This document shows, piece after piece, positions 1 through 7,466 of a stretch of 40,833 nucleotides of DNA (the stretch's first letter is position 1; every line of letters starts with the position of its first letter). Both the position numbers and the translations under genes were made by a program. The DNA lies in NCBI GenBank assembly GCA_009786985.1, contig WRGW01000105.1, positions 1 to 40,833 of the forward strand, given 5' to 3'. The DNA is from Oscillospiraceae bacterium. GTDB taxonomy: Bacteria > Bacillota > Clostridia > Oscillospirales > Ruminococcaceae. The notes beneath the pieces were generated by a model. It made no database searches. It was given only the letters and a program-made list of their open reading frames with translations, and had not been told where the DNA came from.

Positions 1-96
1 TTCTCTCGAGCGAAGCGAGAGGGGTGCAGGGTAGCTATGTCAAGCAGGCAAAGCCTGCTCTTCGTGAGCTTTGCCCTGCGGTGTTACCGAACATTT
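1..96. repeat. Element A, copy 1 (left end outside window)
   Basis: Non-coding stretch made of nested hairpins: a CTCTCG/CGAGAG stem near the edge, an AGCAGGC/GCCTGCT stem with an AAA loop, and an outer GCAGGG/CCCTGC pairing. Its right end, CTGCGGTGTTACCGAACATT at 76-95, recurs exactly at 40595-40614 and in degenerate form near 1812-1832. The matching left end lies outside the window. A short ORF that can be read through it is an artefact of the repeat. Confidence 0.7.
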
Positions 97-130
97 TAAC
101 AACAGTGGTGGAATTTAAGGAAAGAAGCCG

Positions 131-862
131 TCATTCTACTTCACGACCAGTTAAAAAAGTAATGCTTCGGTTTACTGAAGTGCGGACGTGTTCCATCTCT
201 TTGGTATGGAGCTTTCCAGCGTTTCGATAGTCAAAACTGTTGCAGAACCCGTCTACATCAACGTTTAGGGTTTCGATATAGTTTCCTACTAATTCGTCAA
301 GCACGTTTAGAAAAACTGGTAAGGTTGACTTATCCAGTGCCGAATGTGCCTTCTCACGAATCCAGGCGTAATGTGGCATACAAATAAATTCCTGCGATTG
401 TAGTAACGGGCGGAATTTCGGGGCTGTCTGTGAGTCATCTTTGAACATCACAAAAAAGGTTTTTACCATATGCTCCATCCCCCAGTTGACTTTTGAGCAT
501 ACAAAACAGGTTTCTTCAATTTGGGCGGCTTTTTTGGTGCGTTTATCTGGTTTTAGTGCTGAAAGCAATCCTTTTTTAGCGAATATATCTTTTCTAACAC
601 CGCTTAAGTAAGAATTCAGCATAAGCCCTAACGACAACCGGTTACTCTGCTTAAGCAAATCAAGGAAATGCCTGTGACAAAATCCCAGTTTGTTGGTTTC
701 CAGTCGGACATCGGGTTCCATCATGGCGGCTCCCATTATGTACTCGCAGATGTGCTGTTCAACGGTGTTTCGCATTTTGCAGAAAGGGCAACCACAAATT
801 TCCCCTTCTTCGTTAGGTTCAAAAACCTCATTAATCGGTATTGTAAGCAAACTTTCTCTCAT
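131..862 (-). CDS. DUF6062-type cysteine-rich protein
   Basis: A 243-residue soluble protein of unknown function. Paired Cys/His motifs stand out: CGCPFC near residue 23, CHRHF near 62, CFVC in the middle and CMPHY after it. The pattern and length match, from memory, the DUF6062 family of Firmicutes, and metal binding is a reasonable inference. The ATG at 862 was chosen because GGAGGT lies 8 nt upstream; a GTG at 880 lies upstream of that SD and would be wrong. It is divergent from the OGG glycosylase gene and has its own promoter. Confidence 0.75.
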   Translation of the reverse strand: MRESLLTIPINEVFEPNEEGEICGCPFCKMRNTVEQHICEYIMGAAMMEPDVRLETNKLGFCHRHFLDLLKQSNRLSLGLMLNSYLSGVRKDIFAKKGLLSALKPDKRTKKAAQIEETCFVCSKVNWGMEHMVKTFFVMFKDDSQTAPKFRPLLQSQEFICMPHYAWIREKAHSALDKSTLPVFLNVLDELVGNYIETLNVDVDGFCNSFDYRNAGKLHTKEMEHVRTSVNRSITFLTGREVE

Positions 863-884
863 ACGTATAGACCTCCACACACTT

Positions 885-913
885 ATTATACTACCATATT
901 AAAAAAAATTCAA
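885..913 (-). promoter_or_regulatory. Sigma-A promoter for the DUF6062 gene
   Basis: On the minus strand TTGAAT (913-908) and TATAAT (890-885) are separated by exactly 17 nt. Transcription would start near 878, leaving a leader of about 15 nt that carries only the SD. Confidence 0.75.
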
Positions 914-931
914 GAGGATTTTAAAATAAAG

Positions 932-1729
932 ATGGAATATTTTATAAACGCACCCCAAATATGCCTTGAATCGACGTTTTTTTGCGGTCAATGCTTCCGA
1001 TGGCAAAAAATCGACAACGATTCATACTCTGGAATAGTGGGCAATCGACATATAATAGCCAAACAGGCAAAAGACGGCATTATATTACAAAACGTCGACA
1101 AATTAAATGACTTTAGCACAGAAAATGAACTCGATTATTGGGAACGGTATTTCGCCACTGATATAGATTATGACGAGCTTAAAAAGCGATTTTCAGAGGA
1201 CGAGACGTTAAAATCTGCCTGTGAATACGCACCAGGGATTCGTGTTCTAAAGCAAGAGCCTTTTGAAATGCTGATTTCGTTCATAATTTCGCAAAACAAT
1301 AACATACCAAGAATTACGTGCATAATCAAGAATATGTGTGAACGTTTTGGCGTAGGTGGTGCTTTCCCGACTGCTGATGTACTATCCAAGCTCACTGAAT
1401 ATGATTTAGCACCGTTAAAAATGGGCTACAGAATGCGATTTGTCTTAGATGCGGCAAAAAAATTGGAAAATAAGGAGATAGTACTTGACAAAATAGAAAA
1501 AATGCAGTATAATGATGCTAAGAAGGAATTACTCAAAATTGTTGGTGTAGGTGACAAGGTTGCAGATTGTGTATTATTGTTCGGATTTGCGAAGTATGAA
1601 GCTTTTCCACTTGATGTGTGGGTAAAGAGGGTCTTAAAACAATATTATCCAAACAGTTTGCCAGATTGCACCAAAGGCGTTGAAGGAATCGCACAACAAT
1701 TTTTGTTTCATTACATCAGAAGCCAATGA
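932..1729 (+). CDS. ogg: 8-oxoguanine DNA glycosylase, OGG family
   Basis: A base-excision repair glycosylase/AP lyase that removes 8-oxoguanine. The N-terminal strand has the family pattern ending CGQCFRWQ. The helix-hairpin-helix is followed by VGVGDKVADC, with the predicted Schiff-base lysine at about residue 209, and FPLDVWVKR, with the catalytic aspartate at about 228. At 265 residues it is slightly shorter than usual but ends in the normal FLFHYIRS helix. The ATG at 932 has AAGAGGA about 14 nt upstream; the reading frame stays open 88 codons further upstream, but that part overlaps the divergent gene and is not OGG-like. Confidence 0.9.
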   Translation: MEYFINAPQICLESTFFCGQCFRWQKIDNDSYSGIVGNRHIIAKQAKDGIILQNVDKLNDFSTENELDYWERYFATDIDYDELKKRFSEDETLKSACEYAPGIRVLKQEPFEMLISFIISQNNNIPRITCIIKNMCERFGVGGAFPTADVLSKLTEYDLAPLKMGYRMRFVLDAAKKLENKEIVLDKIEKMQYNDAKKELLKIVGVGDKVADCVLLFGFAKYEAFPLDVWVKRVLKQYYPNSLPDCTKGVEGIAQQFLFHYIRSQ

Positions 1730-1737
1730 GGTTTTGG

Positions 1738-1836
1738 TTGAAAGTTCGGGTGTAATACCCCGCCCCTTGGGGTGGTTATCTCGAGTTTTGCTCGTGGAGT
1801 GCAGGGCTTGCTCTGCGGTATTATACGAATATTGAA
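1738..1836. repeat. Element A, copy 2
   Basis: Begins with a 25-nt segment containing GTTCGGGTGTAATACCCCG that is identical to 40565-40589. It continues through a CCCCGCCCCTTGGGG hairpin, a CTCGAG..CTCG hairpin and GCAGGG..CTCTGC, and closes with a degenerate right end (TGCGGTATTATACGAATATT). It ends a few bases before the SD of the zinc-ribbon gene, so it probably lies in that gene's leader or in read-through RNA. Confidence 0.75.
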
Positions 1837-1845
1837 GGAGGTCTA

Positions 1846-2583
1846 ATGTACTGTACTAAATGCAAAACTTATGTTAAGGATGGATACAAATTTTGTTCTA
1901 ATTGCGGGGGAGAAGCTAAGTCTATGCAAGATTCTGGGTTTGAATCTGTAGTCGAGAACGCGCGTGACACAATTGATGGAAACGTTGCGAATGTTACAAA
2001 CGTTGTTCCGATTGAAGAAGTTGTGCCAGAAACTGAACAAACTGAACACCTGAATGATTCGGGTAAATCAGACAGAACAGAACCAGTCGAAATTGTCGGC
2101 GATGACGTGAGTGGTGTGCGAGAGTCTGTGTTGTTTTCAGGAGCTAAAACTGAAGATATTCCATCTGTAATTCCAACACCACAATCGCCAGATGTTACTT
2201 CGGCTTTTGCTGGAGCGGCAGTAGCAGCGAGTATGGTTTCACCGCAACCGACACACGTTTTCTCGCAATCATCACAAATGCAGGGCGTTGCATTTGGGAC
2301 GCAATCTCAAGTTCCACCACCGGTTCCACCACCGTCAGAACAATTCTTAGGGCAATCTGGAATGCAAAATAGTCAAGGTGTTCAAGGTGGACAGAGCTTG
2401 CATGGAGATATTCAAAGAATGCAAGCCGGATTTCCGTTACAAAATAACCCTGCCCTCACCGAATTAAAAGCTAAAGAAAAATATTTTTTCGGAAAACCAG
2501 CATTTGTATTATGTCTATCGTTAATTGGAATTTTAGCGGTAACTGCGGGAATGTTTGTTGGTTTGTGGCTTGATGCTCGATGA
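1846..2583 (+). CDS. Zinc-ribbon protein with C-terminal membrane anchor
   Basis: A 245-residue protein that opens with a zinc ribbon (CTKC at residues 3-6, CSNC at 17-20). A long acidic and then Gln/Ser/Pro-rich low-complexity linker follows, including PPPVPPPSEQF near 160-170. It ends with one hydrophobic segment (about residues 216-241) and a short WLDAR tail. The layout is that of a tail-anchored protein with a cytosolic zinc ribbon; function is unknown. The start is fixed by AAGGAGGT 4 nt upstream. The next genes in the same direction encode an SCP2-domain protein and ParA. Confidence 0.75.
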   Translation: MYCTKCKTYVKDGYKFCSNCGGEAKSMQDSGFESVVENARDTIDGNVANVTNVVPIEEVVPETEQTEHLNDSGKSDRTEPVEIVGDDVSGVRESVLFSGAKTEDIPSVIPTPQSPDVTSAFAGAAVAASMVSPQPTHVFSQSSQMQGVAFGTQSQVPPPVPPPSEQFLGQSGMQNSQGVQGGQSLHGDIQRMQAGFPLQNNPALTELKAKEKYFFGKPAFVLCLSLIGILAVTAGMFVGLWLDAR

Positions 2584-2626
2584 ATTAACTGGTGGCGGTT
2601 GCCAGAAAAATGGTGAGCCACAGAGC

Positions 2627-2692
2627 TATAGTCGGTCAGTTTAATAATATTCATTGATAAATACTCGAATATTATTAAACTGATTGATTATA
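2627..2692. repeat. Element C, 66-bp short copy
   Basis: Two 26-bp arms beginning TATAGTC and containing CAGTTTAATAATATTC face each other across a 14-nt centre. The innermost 16 bp pair perfectly. The same arms bracket the 163-bp element at 21691-21853, so this looks like an internally deleted MITE. It fills most of the gap between the zinc-ribbon and SCP2 genes. Confidence 0.8.
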
Positions 2693-2734
2693 TCTTAACC
2701 CTTAATAATCAAAGTAAGAAAATGGAGAATAATT

Positions 2735-3076
2735 ATGAACGAAAAAATCGTAGATTTATGTAAAACACTTGACGAACGTGTAGTAAAAAGAGTTGAAGCA
2801 GGCGACTTAAACCTAAAAGGCAGAGAATTTCTCGCCATTCAAGTTACATTAAAAGATATTGACGGATGTTTCCACATCTTGGTCAAAGATGACAACGTTT
2901 TCTTTGAGCCAGGCGAATACCCTGAAAGGCAAACTGAAATCATCATGTCAAGTACAAACTTTATTAAGATGATTAACAAAGAACTAAACTCAATGGTAGC
3001 ACTTACTACTGGCAAGCTGAAACTCAAAGGCGATATCACTAAAGCTAAGGCTTTGAAAGAACTTTTTGGTAAATAG
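2735..3076 (+). CDS. SCP2 sterol-binding domain protein
   Basis: A 113-residue single-domain protein of the SCP2 fold, which binds lipid-like ligands in a hydrophobic tunnel. Visible family features are the FHILVKDDNVFFEPGEY strand region, the short turn before IIMSSTNFIKMINKEL, and the closing GKLKLKGDITKAKALKELF helix with the usual 'G.(I/L)K..GD...A..L..LF' pattern. GGAG lies 9 nt before the ATG. No signal peptide is present, so it is cytosolic. The ligand cannot be inferred from the sequence. Confidence 0.8.
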   Translation: MNEKIVDLCKTLDERVVKRVEAGDLNLKGREFLAIQVTLKDIDGCFHILVKDDNVFFEPGEYPERQTEIIMSSTNFIKMINKELNSMVALTTGKLKLKGDITKAKALKELFGK

Positions 3077-3120
3077 ATTATTATGTTAATCGATTATAAT
3101 ACCCTGCTCGAAAGGGAAGC

Positions 3121-3269
3121 CAACTCTTTAAGCGGACCGCTCAGTGGCAGAAGCCCATCAAGGGCGGGCTTTGCCCGCTCGACTGAGTATACCACTGACA
3201 CCTCCGCTTTCGTCTTGCAAAACAAGGGCATAATAAAAGTCGGCTTTGCCGAGCTTTTTATGCCTGACG
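3121..3269. repeat. Element B, interrupted copy with trailing GGCATAA hairpin
   Basis: An outer AGCGGA/TCCGCT stem and a CAGTGG/CCACTG stem enclose about 40 nt of extra sequence that is itself a GCGGGC-TTT-GCCCGC hairpin. After CAAAACAAG comes a second hairpin, GGCATAA..CGGCTTTGCCG..TTTTTATGCC, ending in TGACG. The outer stems and the CAAAACAAG tail recur at 20145-20216 without the inner hairpin; the trailing hairpin has the same ends as the 61-bp units at 19900-20082. A 70-codon reading frame through this region is repeat-derived. Confidence 0.8.
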
Positions 3270-3282
3270 AAGGAAAAGTGAT

Positions 3283-4065
3283 ATGGGACATATAATTACA
3301 ATTGCTAATCAGAAAGGTGGGGTCGCTAAAACTACTACTGCGATTAACCTTTCAGCCGCACTTGGAAAAATGGGGAAGCGTGTTTTGATTGCGGACTTAG
3401 ACCCTCAAGGCAATTCTACAACTGGGTACGGTATCCGTGCGACCGAAAAAAAAGAACTGCCACTCACGACGTATGATGTGATTATGGGGCTGTGTCGCCC
3501 AGGCGAATCCGTAATTCAGACTAAGTTTGAAAACGTGTGGTTAATGCCAGCTACTCAAGAACTCGCTGAGTCAGAAATCCGTCTACTTAAGTTTGAACAG
3601 CAGAAAACTTTGCAATTACGCAAAGCACTTATGCAAATTAAAGACGATTATGATATTATCATAATCGATGCTTTGCCGTCTCTTGGGGTCTTAGCTCTGA
3701 ACACTCTTGTTGCTTGCGATTCGCTGATTATTCCTATGCAGTGTGAGCCGTATAGCCTTGAGGGTGTGGCGGAGCTGTTTGCAACAATCAAACGTGTCAA
3801 AAAAAGCACTAACAAAAATCTTACGATTATGGGAATTGTGTTTACGATGACTGATAAACGTCTTATGATTAACAGAGATGTTATGAAAACAATTCGGCGT
3901 GAGTTTCCTGTTGACATTCCGTTTAACACTGAAATTCCTCGAAATGTAAAAATTGCTGAAGCTCCAAGTCACGGTGAACCGATTATATATTACGCACCAG
4001 ATTCTAAAGGTGCAGAGGCGTATGTTCGTCTGTCGAAAGAGGTTCTAAAAAGGATTAACAAGTAA
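3283..4065 (+). CDS. ParA/Soj-family ATPase
   Basis: A 260-residue deviant-Walker ATPase of the ParA/MinD superfamily. The N-terminus carries the deviant Walker A QKGGVAKTTTA (signature lysine K11, P-loop lysine K16), then DLDPQGNST. Later come IIIDALPSLGVLALN and PMQCEPYSLEG as in Soj. Such proteins dimerise on ATP, bind DNA non-specifically and position chromosomes, plasmids or protein clusters. No ParB gene lies next to it, so it is an orphan here and its cargo is unknown. The SD (AAGGA) sits directly after the end of the upstream repeat. Confidence 0.88.
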   Translation: MGHIITIANQKGGVAKTTTAINLSAALGKMGKRVLIADLDPQGNSTTGYGIRATEKKELPLTTYDVIMGLCRPGESVIQTKFENVWLMPATQELAESEIRLLKFEQQKTLQLRKALMQIKDDYDIIIIDALPSLGVLALNTLVACDSLIIPMQCEPYSLEGVAELFATIKRVKKSTNKNLTIMGIVFTMTDKRLMINRDVMKTIRREFPVDIPFNTEIPRNVKIAEAPSHGEPIIYYAPDSKGAEAYVRLSKEVLKRINK

Positions 4066-4079
4066 AGGCAATTTACGAA

Positions 4080-4115
4080 AACCTCGTGTGCAGTTAAATG
4101 TGCATGGGGGTTTTT
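4080..4115 (+). terminator. Terminator-like hairpin after parA
   Basis: AACCTC..TGTGCA pairs with TGCATGGGGGTT around a short loop, with two G-U pairs and one bulge, and is followed by TTT. It separates parA from the next gene, which may still be reached by read-through. Confidence 0.5.
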
Positions 4116-4154
4116 GAAGGTTGCCTAAATAAATCAAAAAGAAAGGAAACGATT

Positions 4155-4952
4155 ATGAACATATTCAATAATGCAAATCTCCCTCAAAATGCACATACTG
4201 CACGTTCGCAGCAAAAGCTCAGAACGCTGGTTCATTTCGGACGACTGCACCCGACTATTATCGCTTCTCATGCTAATAATAGCATTCGGGGAAGCGAATT
4301 TGGTGCAGACTTAAATCAAGCACTCCTGCAAAATCTGCTAACTGAAATCGACGCATCAGAAGAAGCTGCAATGCACATAATGGAAATCTGGGATAGGAAC
4401 ATAAACGTTTTCGAAAGCCGTATGAGGTTTTGGGAAGAAAACTTAGATGAAATTTTAAAAGGTTTCGTCGGGCAGGATTTGCAAAACGCTTTCAAAGGCA
4501 GTATGCTTTCATTCTATAAAGGTTTTTTACACTCGACTTTACAGCAGTTGATTGAAGAATATGTATGGCTTTCAAGCCCAGAATTTGCAAATAACGTCTG
4601 TAATAGTTTGCTTGACCGAATCAGAGTGGTAATCGGCGAAAAGAACGCTATGTGGGAGAGAGTGACCGCGTTATTCGGTGAAAACTACGCAAATCTCGGC
4701 GAATTTGATTTTGGGGCTAATGTTTATGAATTCCCCGAAGAACCTGTAGACCATATTCTTGAATTTATTCAACGCATAGGCGAACATCAAGACAGGATAC
4801 AAGAACAGCTCCGCGAACTCCTCGAACTTAGAAGAGCAGAGAGAATCCGCGAAGAAATGCGTGAACGTGCTAAAGAAGAATTGGAACGTACTGAAGAATC
4901 GTCACTAAAACGATTTATTGCGTCTAAGTATGATGATGTTTTGATTATGTAA
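4155..4952 (+). CDS. Unknown helical protein downstream of parA
   Basis: I do not recognise this 265-residue protein. It is predicted to be almost entirely helical and soluble. The middle is rich in aromatic and acidic residues (MRFWEENLDEIL), and the last 60 residues are a charged Arg/Glu-rich stretch likely to form a coiled coil (RIQEQLRELLELRRAERIREE). The ATG at 4155 has GAAAGGA 7 nt upstream; an upstream in-frame ATG runs through the terminator region and is rejected. Position after an orphan ParA makes a partner role possible but unproven. Confidence 0.65.
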   Translation: MNIFNNANLPQNAHTARSQQKLRTLVHFGRLHPTIIASHANNSIRGSEFGADLNQALLQNLLTEIDASEEAAMHIMEIWDRNINVFESRMRFWEENLDEILKGFVGQDLQNAFKGSMLSFYKGFLHSTLQQLIEEYVWLSSPEFANNVCNSLLDRIRVVIGEKNAMWERVTALFGENYANLGEFDFGANVYEFPEEPVDHILEFIQRIGEHQDRIQEQLRELLELRRAERIREEMRERAKEELERTEESSLKRFIASKYDDVLIM

Positions 4953-5033
4953 ATTATAAAAGTGAATTTTCAATTATAAATTGTGCAGAGATTCAAAAAA
5001 ATCAGAAAAAATCACAAATTTTTACGAAAAGTA

Positions 5034-5062
5034 TTGACAAAAGCGAATTTGTGTGATATAAT
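5034..5062 (+). promoter_or_regulatory. Consensus sigma-A promoter of the rimP-nusA-infB operon
   Basis: TTGACA (5034-5039) and TATAAT (5057-5062) match the consensus perfectly with a 17-nt spacer. Transcription should start near 5070, giving a leader of about 60 nt. Confidence 0.9.
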
Positions 5063-5087
5063 TCATTGTAAGATTGAAAATTGTATG

Positions 5088-5117
5088 AGACTGGAGTTGT
5101 TAATTCCAGTCTTTTCT
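5088..5117 (+). terminator. Leader hairpin with U-run before rimP (possible attenuator)
   Basis: AGACTGGAGTT and AATTCCAGTCT form an 11-bp stem (one G-U pair) around GTT, followed by TTTTCT. It lies within the first 50 nt of the rimP transcript, about 12 nt before the rimP start codon. As an intrinsic-terminator shape in front of a nusA operon it is a candidate attenuator, possibly for NusA autocontrol; the regulation is inference. Confidence 0.65.
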
Positions 5118-5128
5118 AATGAGGTAAC

Positions 5129-5656
5129 ATGAATAGAATTGAAGACCAAGCAAGGCAAATCGCCGAACCTTTTTTAGAAAAACATGGCTGTAAACTGTGG
5201 GACGTGGTTTTTGAAAAAGAGGGTGCACTTCATTATCTACGAATCTTGTTTGATGGTGGTAATGATGGTAACTCAGCTTTGGATATGCAAAAGTGTGAGG
5301 AACTTACACCGCCGCTGAATAAATTGATGGACAAACAAAAATTTATTAAAGAAGTCGATATTTTGGAAATCGGTTCACCAGGTATAACTCGACGACTTCG
5401 GCATGAGAAACATTTTGAAAGCTGTATCGACAAACCAGTCCGAATTATGAGGCGTACTGATAATGGTAAGACCGAAACAATAATCGGAATTTTACAGAAT
5501 TACAGTGCGGAAAATAAATCGATTGTACTAAAGTCGACTAAATTGGAGGAAAAACAAGTTATGATTCTATCACTAAAAAAATGTATCAGAATTAATTTAG
5601 AAGCCCTAACAGAAGTGGCAATTCCGTCGCTTGACACAGCGGAGGGAACACAATGA
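5129..5656 (+). CDS. rimP: Ribosome maturation factor RimP
   Basis: A 175-residue cytosolic factor for 30S subunit maturation. The N-terminal alpha/beta domain carries LWDVVFEKEGALHYLRI. The family signature appears as IGSPGITRRLRHEKHF in the usual place (commonly SSPGLDRPL), followed by the SH3-like C-terminal domain. GAGGT lies 5 nt before the ATG. The stop overlaps the nusA start (ATGA), implying translational coupling. First gene of the operon, as in most Firmicutes. Confidence 0.93.
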   Translation: MNRIEDQARQIAEPFLEKHGCKLWDVVFEKEGALHYLRILFDGGNDGNSALDMQKCEELTPPLNKLMDKQKFIKEVDILEIGSPGITRRLRHEKHFESCIDKPVRIMRRTDNGKTETIIGILQNYSAENKSIVLKSTKLEEKQVMILSLKKCIRINLEALTEVAIPSLDTAEGTQ

Positions 5657-6816
5657 GTGCCATGAATGCCGAATTATTCGACGCATTATCAGAAGTAGCA
5701 AAAGAAAAAGGAATTACGCCAGAAATCCTTGTAGAAAAAATTCAGACCGCACTTGTGATTGCGGTTAAGCGTGATTATCCTAATAGTGAAGATATAACAT
5801 TTAATATAGACATTACAAAAGGAAAGTTTGACGTTTGTATAAACAAAATAATAGTTGAAACCGCAGATGATGTGATGGATGACGCTAATGAAATTGACCT
5901 TGAATCGGCAATGAAGGTTTCTAAACGCTCAAAAGTCGGTGGAACTTGTTCGATTAAACTTAATACGCGGCATTTCGGGCGAATCGCCGCTCAAACTGCT
6001 AAACAGGTAATCCGACAAGGGATTAAAGAAGTTGAACGTGAGCAGTTGTTAGAGCAGTGGGGCGGACTTCAAAATCAGGCGATGAATGTAAAAGTTGAAA
6101 AGGTTGAGCCTGATACCGGCAACGCAGTAGTGGCGATTGTGACACCTGAAACAACAACCGAAGTTGTGTTATTCAAAAATGACCAAATTCCTGGTGAGGT
6201 GATTTACGGCGGAGATACAATCAAGGTATACATTTCTGGTGTTTCGGCGAATGATAGAAGACCAACACTTCGGATTTCGAGAACGCATAACAATTTCGTA
6301 AGAAAGCTGTTTGAATCAGAAATCCCTGAAGTTGCTGATGGAACGGTGGAAATTCGTGCAGTTAGCCGTGAACCAGGAATTCGTAGTAAAGTCGCTGTTT
6401 TTTCTAACGTTGAAGATGTTGATGCTATCGGTGCTTGTATAGGGCCTGGTCGCTCAAGAATTACGAGCATTTGTGATGAACTGTGTGGCGAAAAAATCGA
6501 TATGCTTTTGTATGATGAAAATCCACATGAATTCATCAAACAAGCCCTCAAACCCGCAGAGGTTACTGGCGTAGAAATTCCTCACGATGAGGAAGGTGAA
6601 ATTGTGGAGCGTGTCTGCACGGTTACCGTCCCAGACAATCAGCTCTCACTAGCAATCGGCAACAAAGGTCAAAACGCAAAGTTAGCAGCAAGATTGACTG
6701 GTTTCAAAATAGACATTCGCCCTGAAAGTGGTTTCTATAGTGATAGAAGTACTAATGATAATGACGCTACTGGTGAAATTGGCGAATCTGAAGAGTTCAC
6801 AAATAACAATGACTAA
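5653..6816 (+). CDS. nusA: Transcription termination/antitermination protein NusA
   Basis: A 387-residue RNA polymerase-binding factor that modulates pausing, termination and antitermination. The order is an N-terminal RNAP-binding domain (about 1-130), an S1 domain (about 135-200), then KH1 and KH2. KH2 has the normal LAIGNKGQNAKLAARLTG loop. KH1 reads IGPGRSRITSI where most NusA proteins have GP(K/R)GxR, so the second glycine of its GxxG loop appears displaced. GGAGGG sits 6 nt before the ATG. The stop overlaps the ylxR start by 8 nt. Confidence 0.95.
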   Translation: MSAMNAELFDALSEVAKEKGITPEILVEKIQTALVIAVKRDYPNSEDITFNIDITKGKFDVCINKIIVETADDVMDDANEIDLESAMKVSKRSKVGGTCSIKLNTRHFGRIAAQTAKQVIRQGIKEVEREQLLEQWGGLQNQAMNVKVEKVEPDTGNAVVAIVTPETTTEVVLFKNDQIPGEVIYGGDTIKVYISGVSANDRRPTLRISRTHNNFVRKLFESEIPEVADGTVEIRAVSREPGIRSKVAVFSNVEDVDAIGACIGPGRSRITSICDELCGEKIDMLLYDENPHEFIKQALKPAEVTGVEIPHDEEGEIVERVCTVTVPDNQLSLAIGNKGQNAKLAARLTGFKIDIRPESGFYSDRSTNDNDATGEIGESEEFTNNND

Positions 6817-7096
6817 GCTATCAAAATCAAGCAAAACCAAGCACGCACCAGAACGTACTTGTATCGCTTGTCGAAAAAAAGGCACAAAAAACGATTTTGT
6901 CCGAATTGGTGAAGGTCGAGGGGCATATATTCATAGAGAGACAAAATGCCTAAAAGTTGTAATTAAAAAACGAGGGCTCGACCGTGCTTTGAGATGTAAA
7001 GTGCCGAATGAAGTGTATGAAAGCCTGTTTAAAATAGCTGGAGTGGGGGAATCCGACGATTCGGGGAATATGGAGAACATTAGTGTCAGAAAATAA
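6809..7096 (+). CDS. ylxR: YlxR/RnpM family RNA-binding protein
   Basis: A 95-residue basic protein with the family signature RTCIACRKKGTKNDFVRI and GRGAYIHR, followed by the KKRGLDRAL helix. In Bacillus this family (RnpM) binds and modulates RNase P. The ATG at 6809 overlaps the end of nusA and gives the normal family N-terminus; reading upstream adds unrelated residues from the nusA frame. It overlaps the GTG start of ylxQ by 14 nt. Confidence 0.9.
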   Translation: MTKLSKSSKTKHAPERTCIACRKKGTKNDFVRIGEGRGAYIHRETKCLKVVIKKRGLDRALRCKVPNEVYESLFKIAGVGESDDSGNMENISVRK

Positions 7097-7400
7097 TAGT
7101 AATAGTAGTAATATTTTAAACACACTCGGTCTGTGCAGAAGAGCAGGCAAAATCGTCACTGGATTTGATGCGGTGGTGGCAGATATTCGTAATGCGGCTG
7201 GGGTTATGGTCACGGTTGACCTTTCGGAAAAAAGCAAAAAAGAAATCACTTTCCATTGTGATAAAAGCAGAAAGCAAGTAATCGAAATTCCACATACGAT
7301 GGAAGAAATTCAGAATATTTTCGGCAAAAAAACTGGCATAATAGCGATTCTTGACCGAGGATTTTTTAGAGCGTTGCAAAAAAAGATTTTGCGGTCGTAA
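7083..7400 (+). CDS. ylxQ: L7Ae-family K-turn RNA-binding protein YlxQ
   Basis: A 105-residue L7Ae/L30e-fold protein, expected to bind RNA kink-turns. The N-terminal ILNTLGLCRRAGKIVTG with the following hydrophobic strands and the GIIAILDRGFFRAL end fit the YlxQ subgroup between ylxR and infB. It uses a GTG start inside ylxR with GGAG about 10 nt upstream, so its translation is probably coupled to that of ylxR. Confidence 0.88.
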   Translation: MSENNSNSSNILNTLGLCRRAGKIVTGFDAVVADIRNAAGVMVTVDLSEKSKKEITFHCDKSRKQVIEIPHTMEEIQNIFGKKTGIIAILDRGFFRALQKKILRS

Positions 7401-7466
7401 TTTTTAGGCAAGAGGCAATATCGAGATATGGAATAAATCGCACTCGATTGATTAAAAGGGAGAAAT

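Noticed and set aside
24-230. A 68-codon open frame at the left edge
   Set aside because: It covers element A and then runs antisense into the DUF6062 gene; no SD and no family resemblance.
3083-3295. A 70-codon open frame between the SCP2 and parA genes
   Set aside because: It lies almost wholly in repeat element B, has no SD and overlaps the parA start; the translated repeat is low-information.
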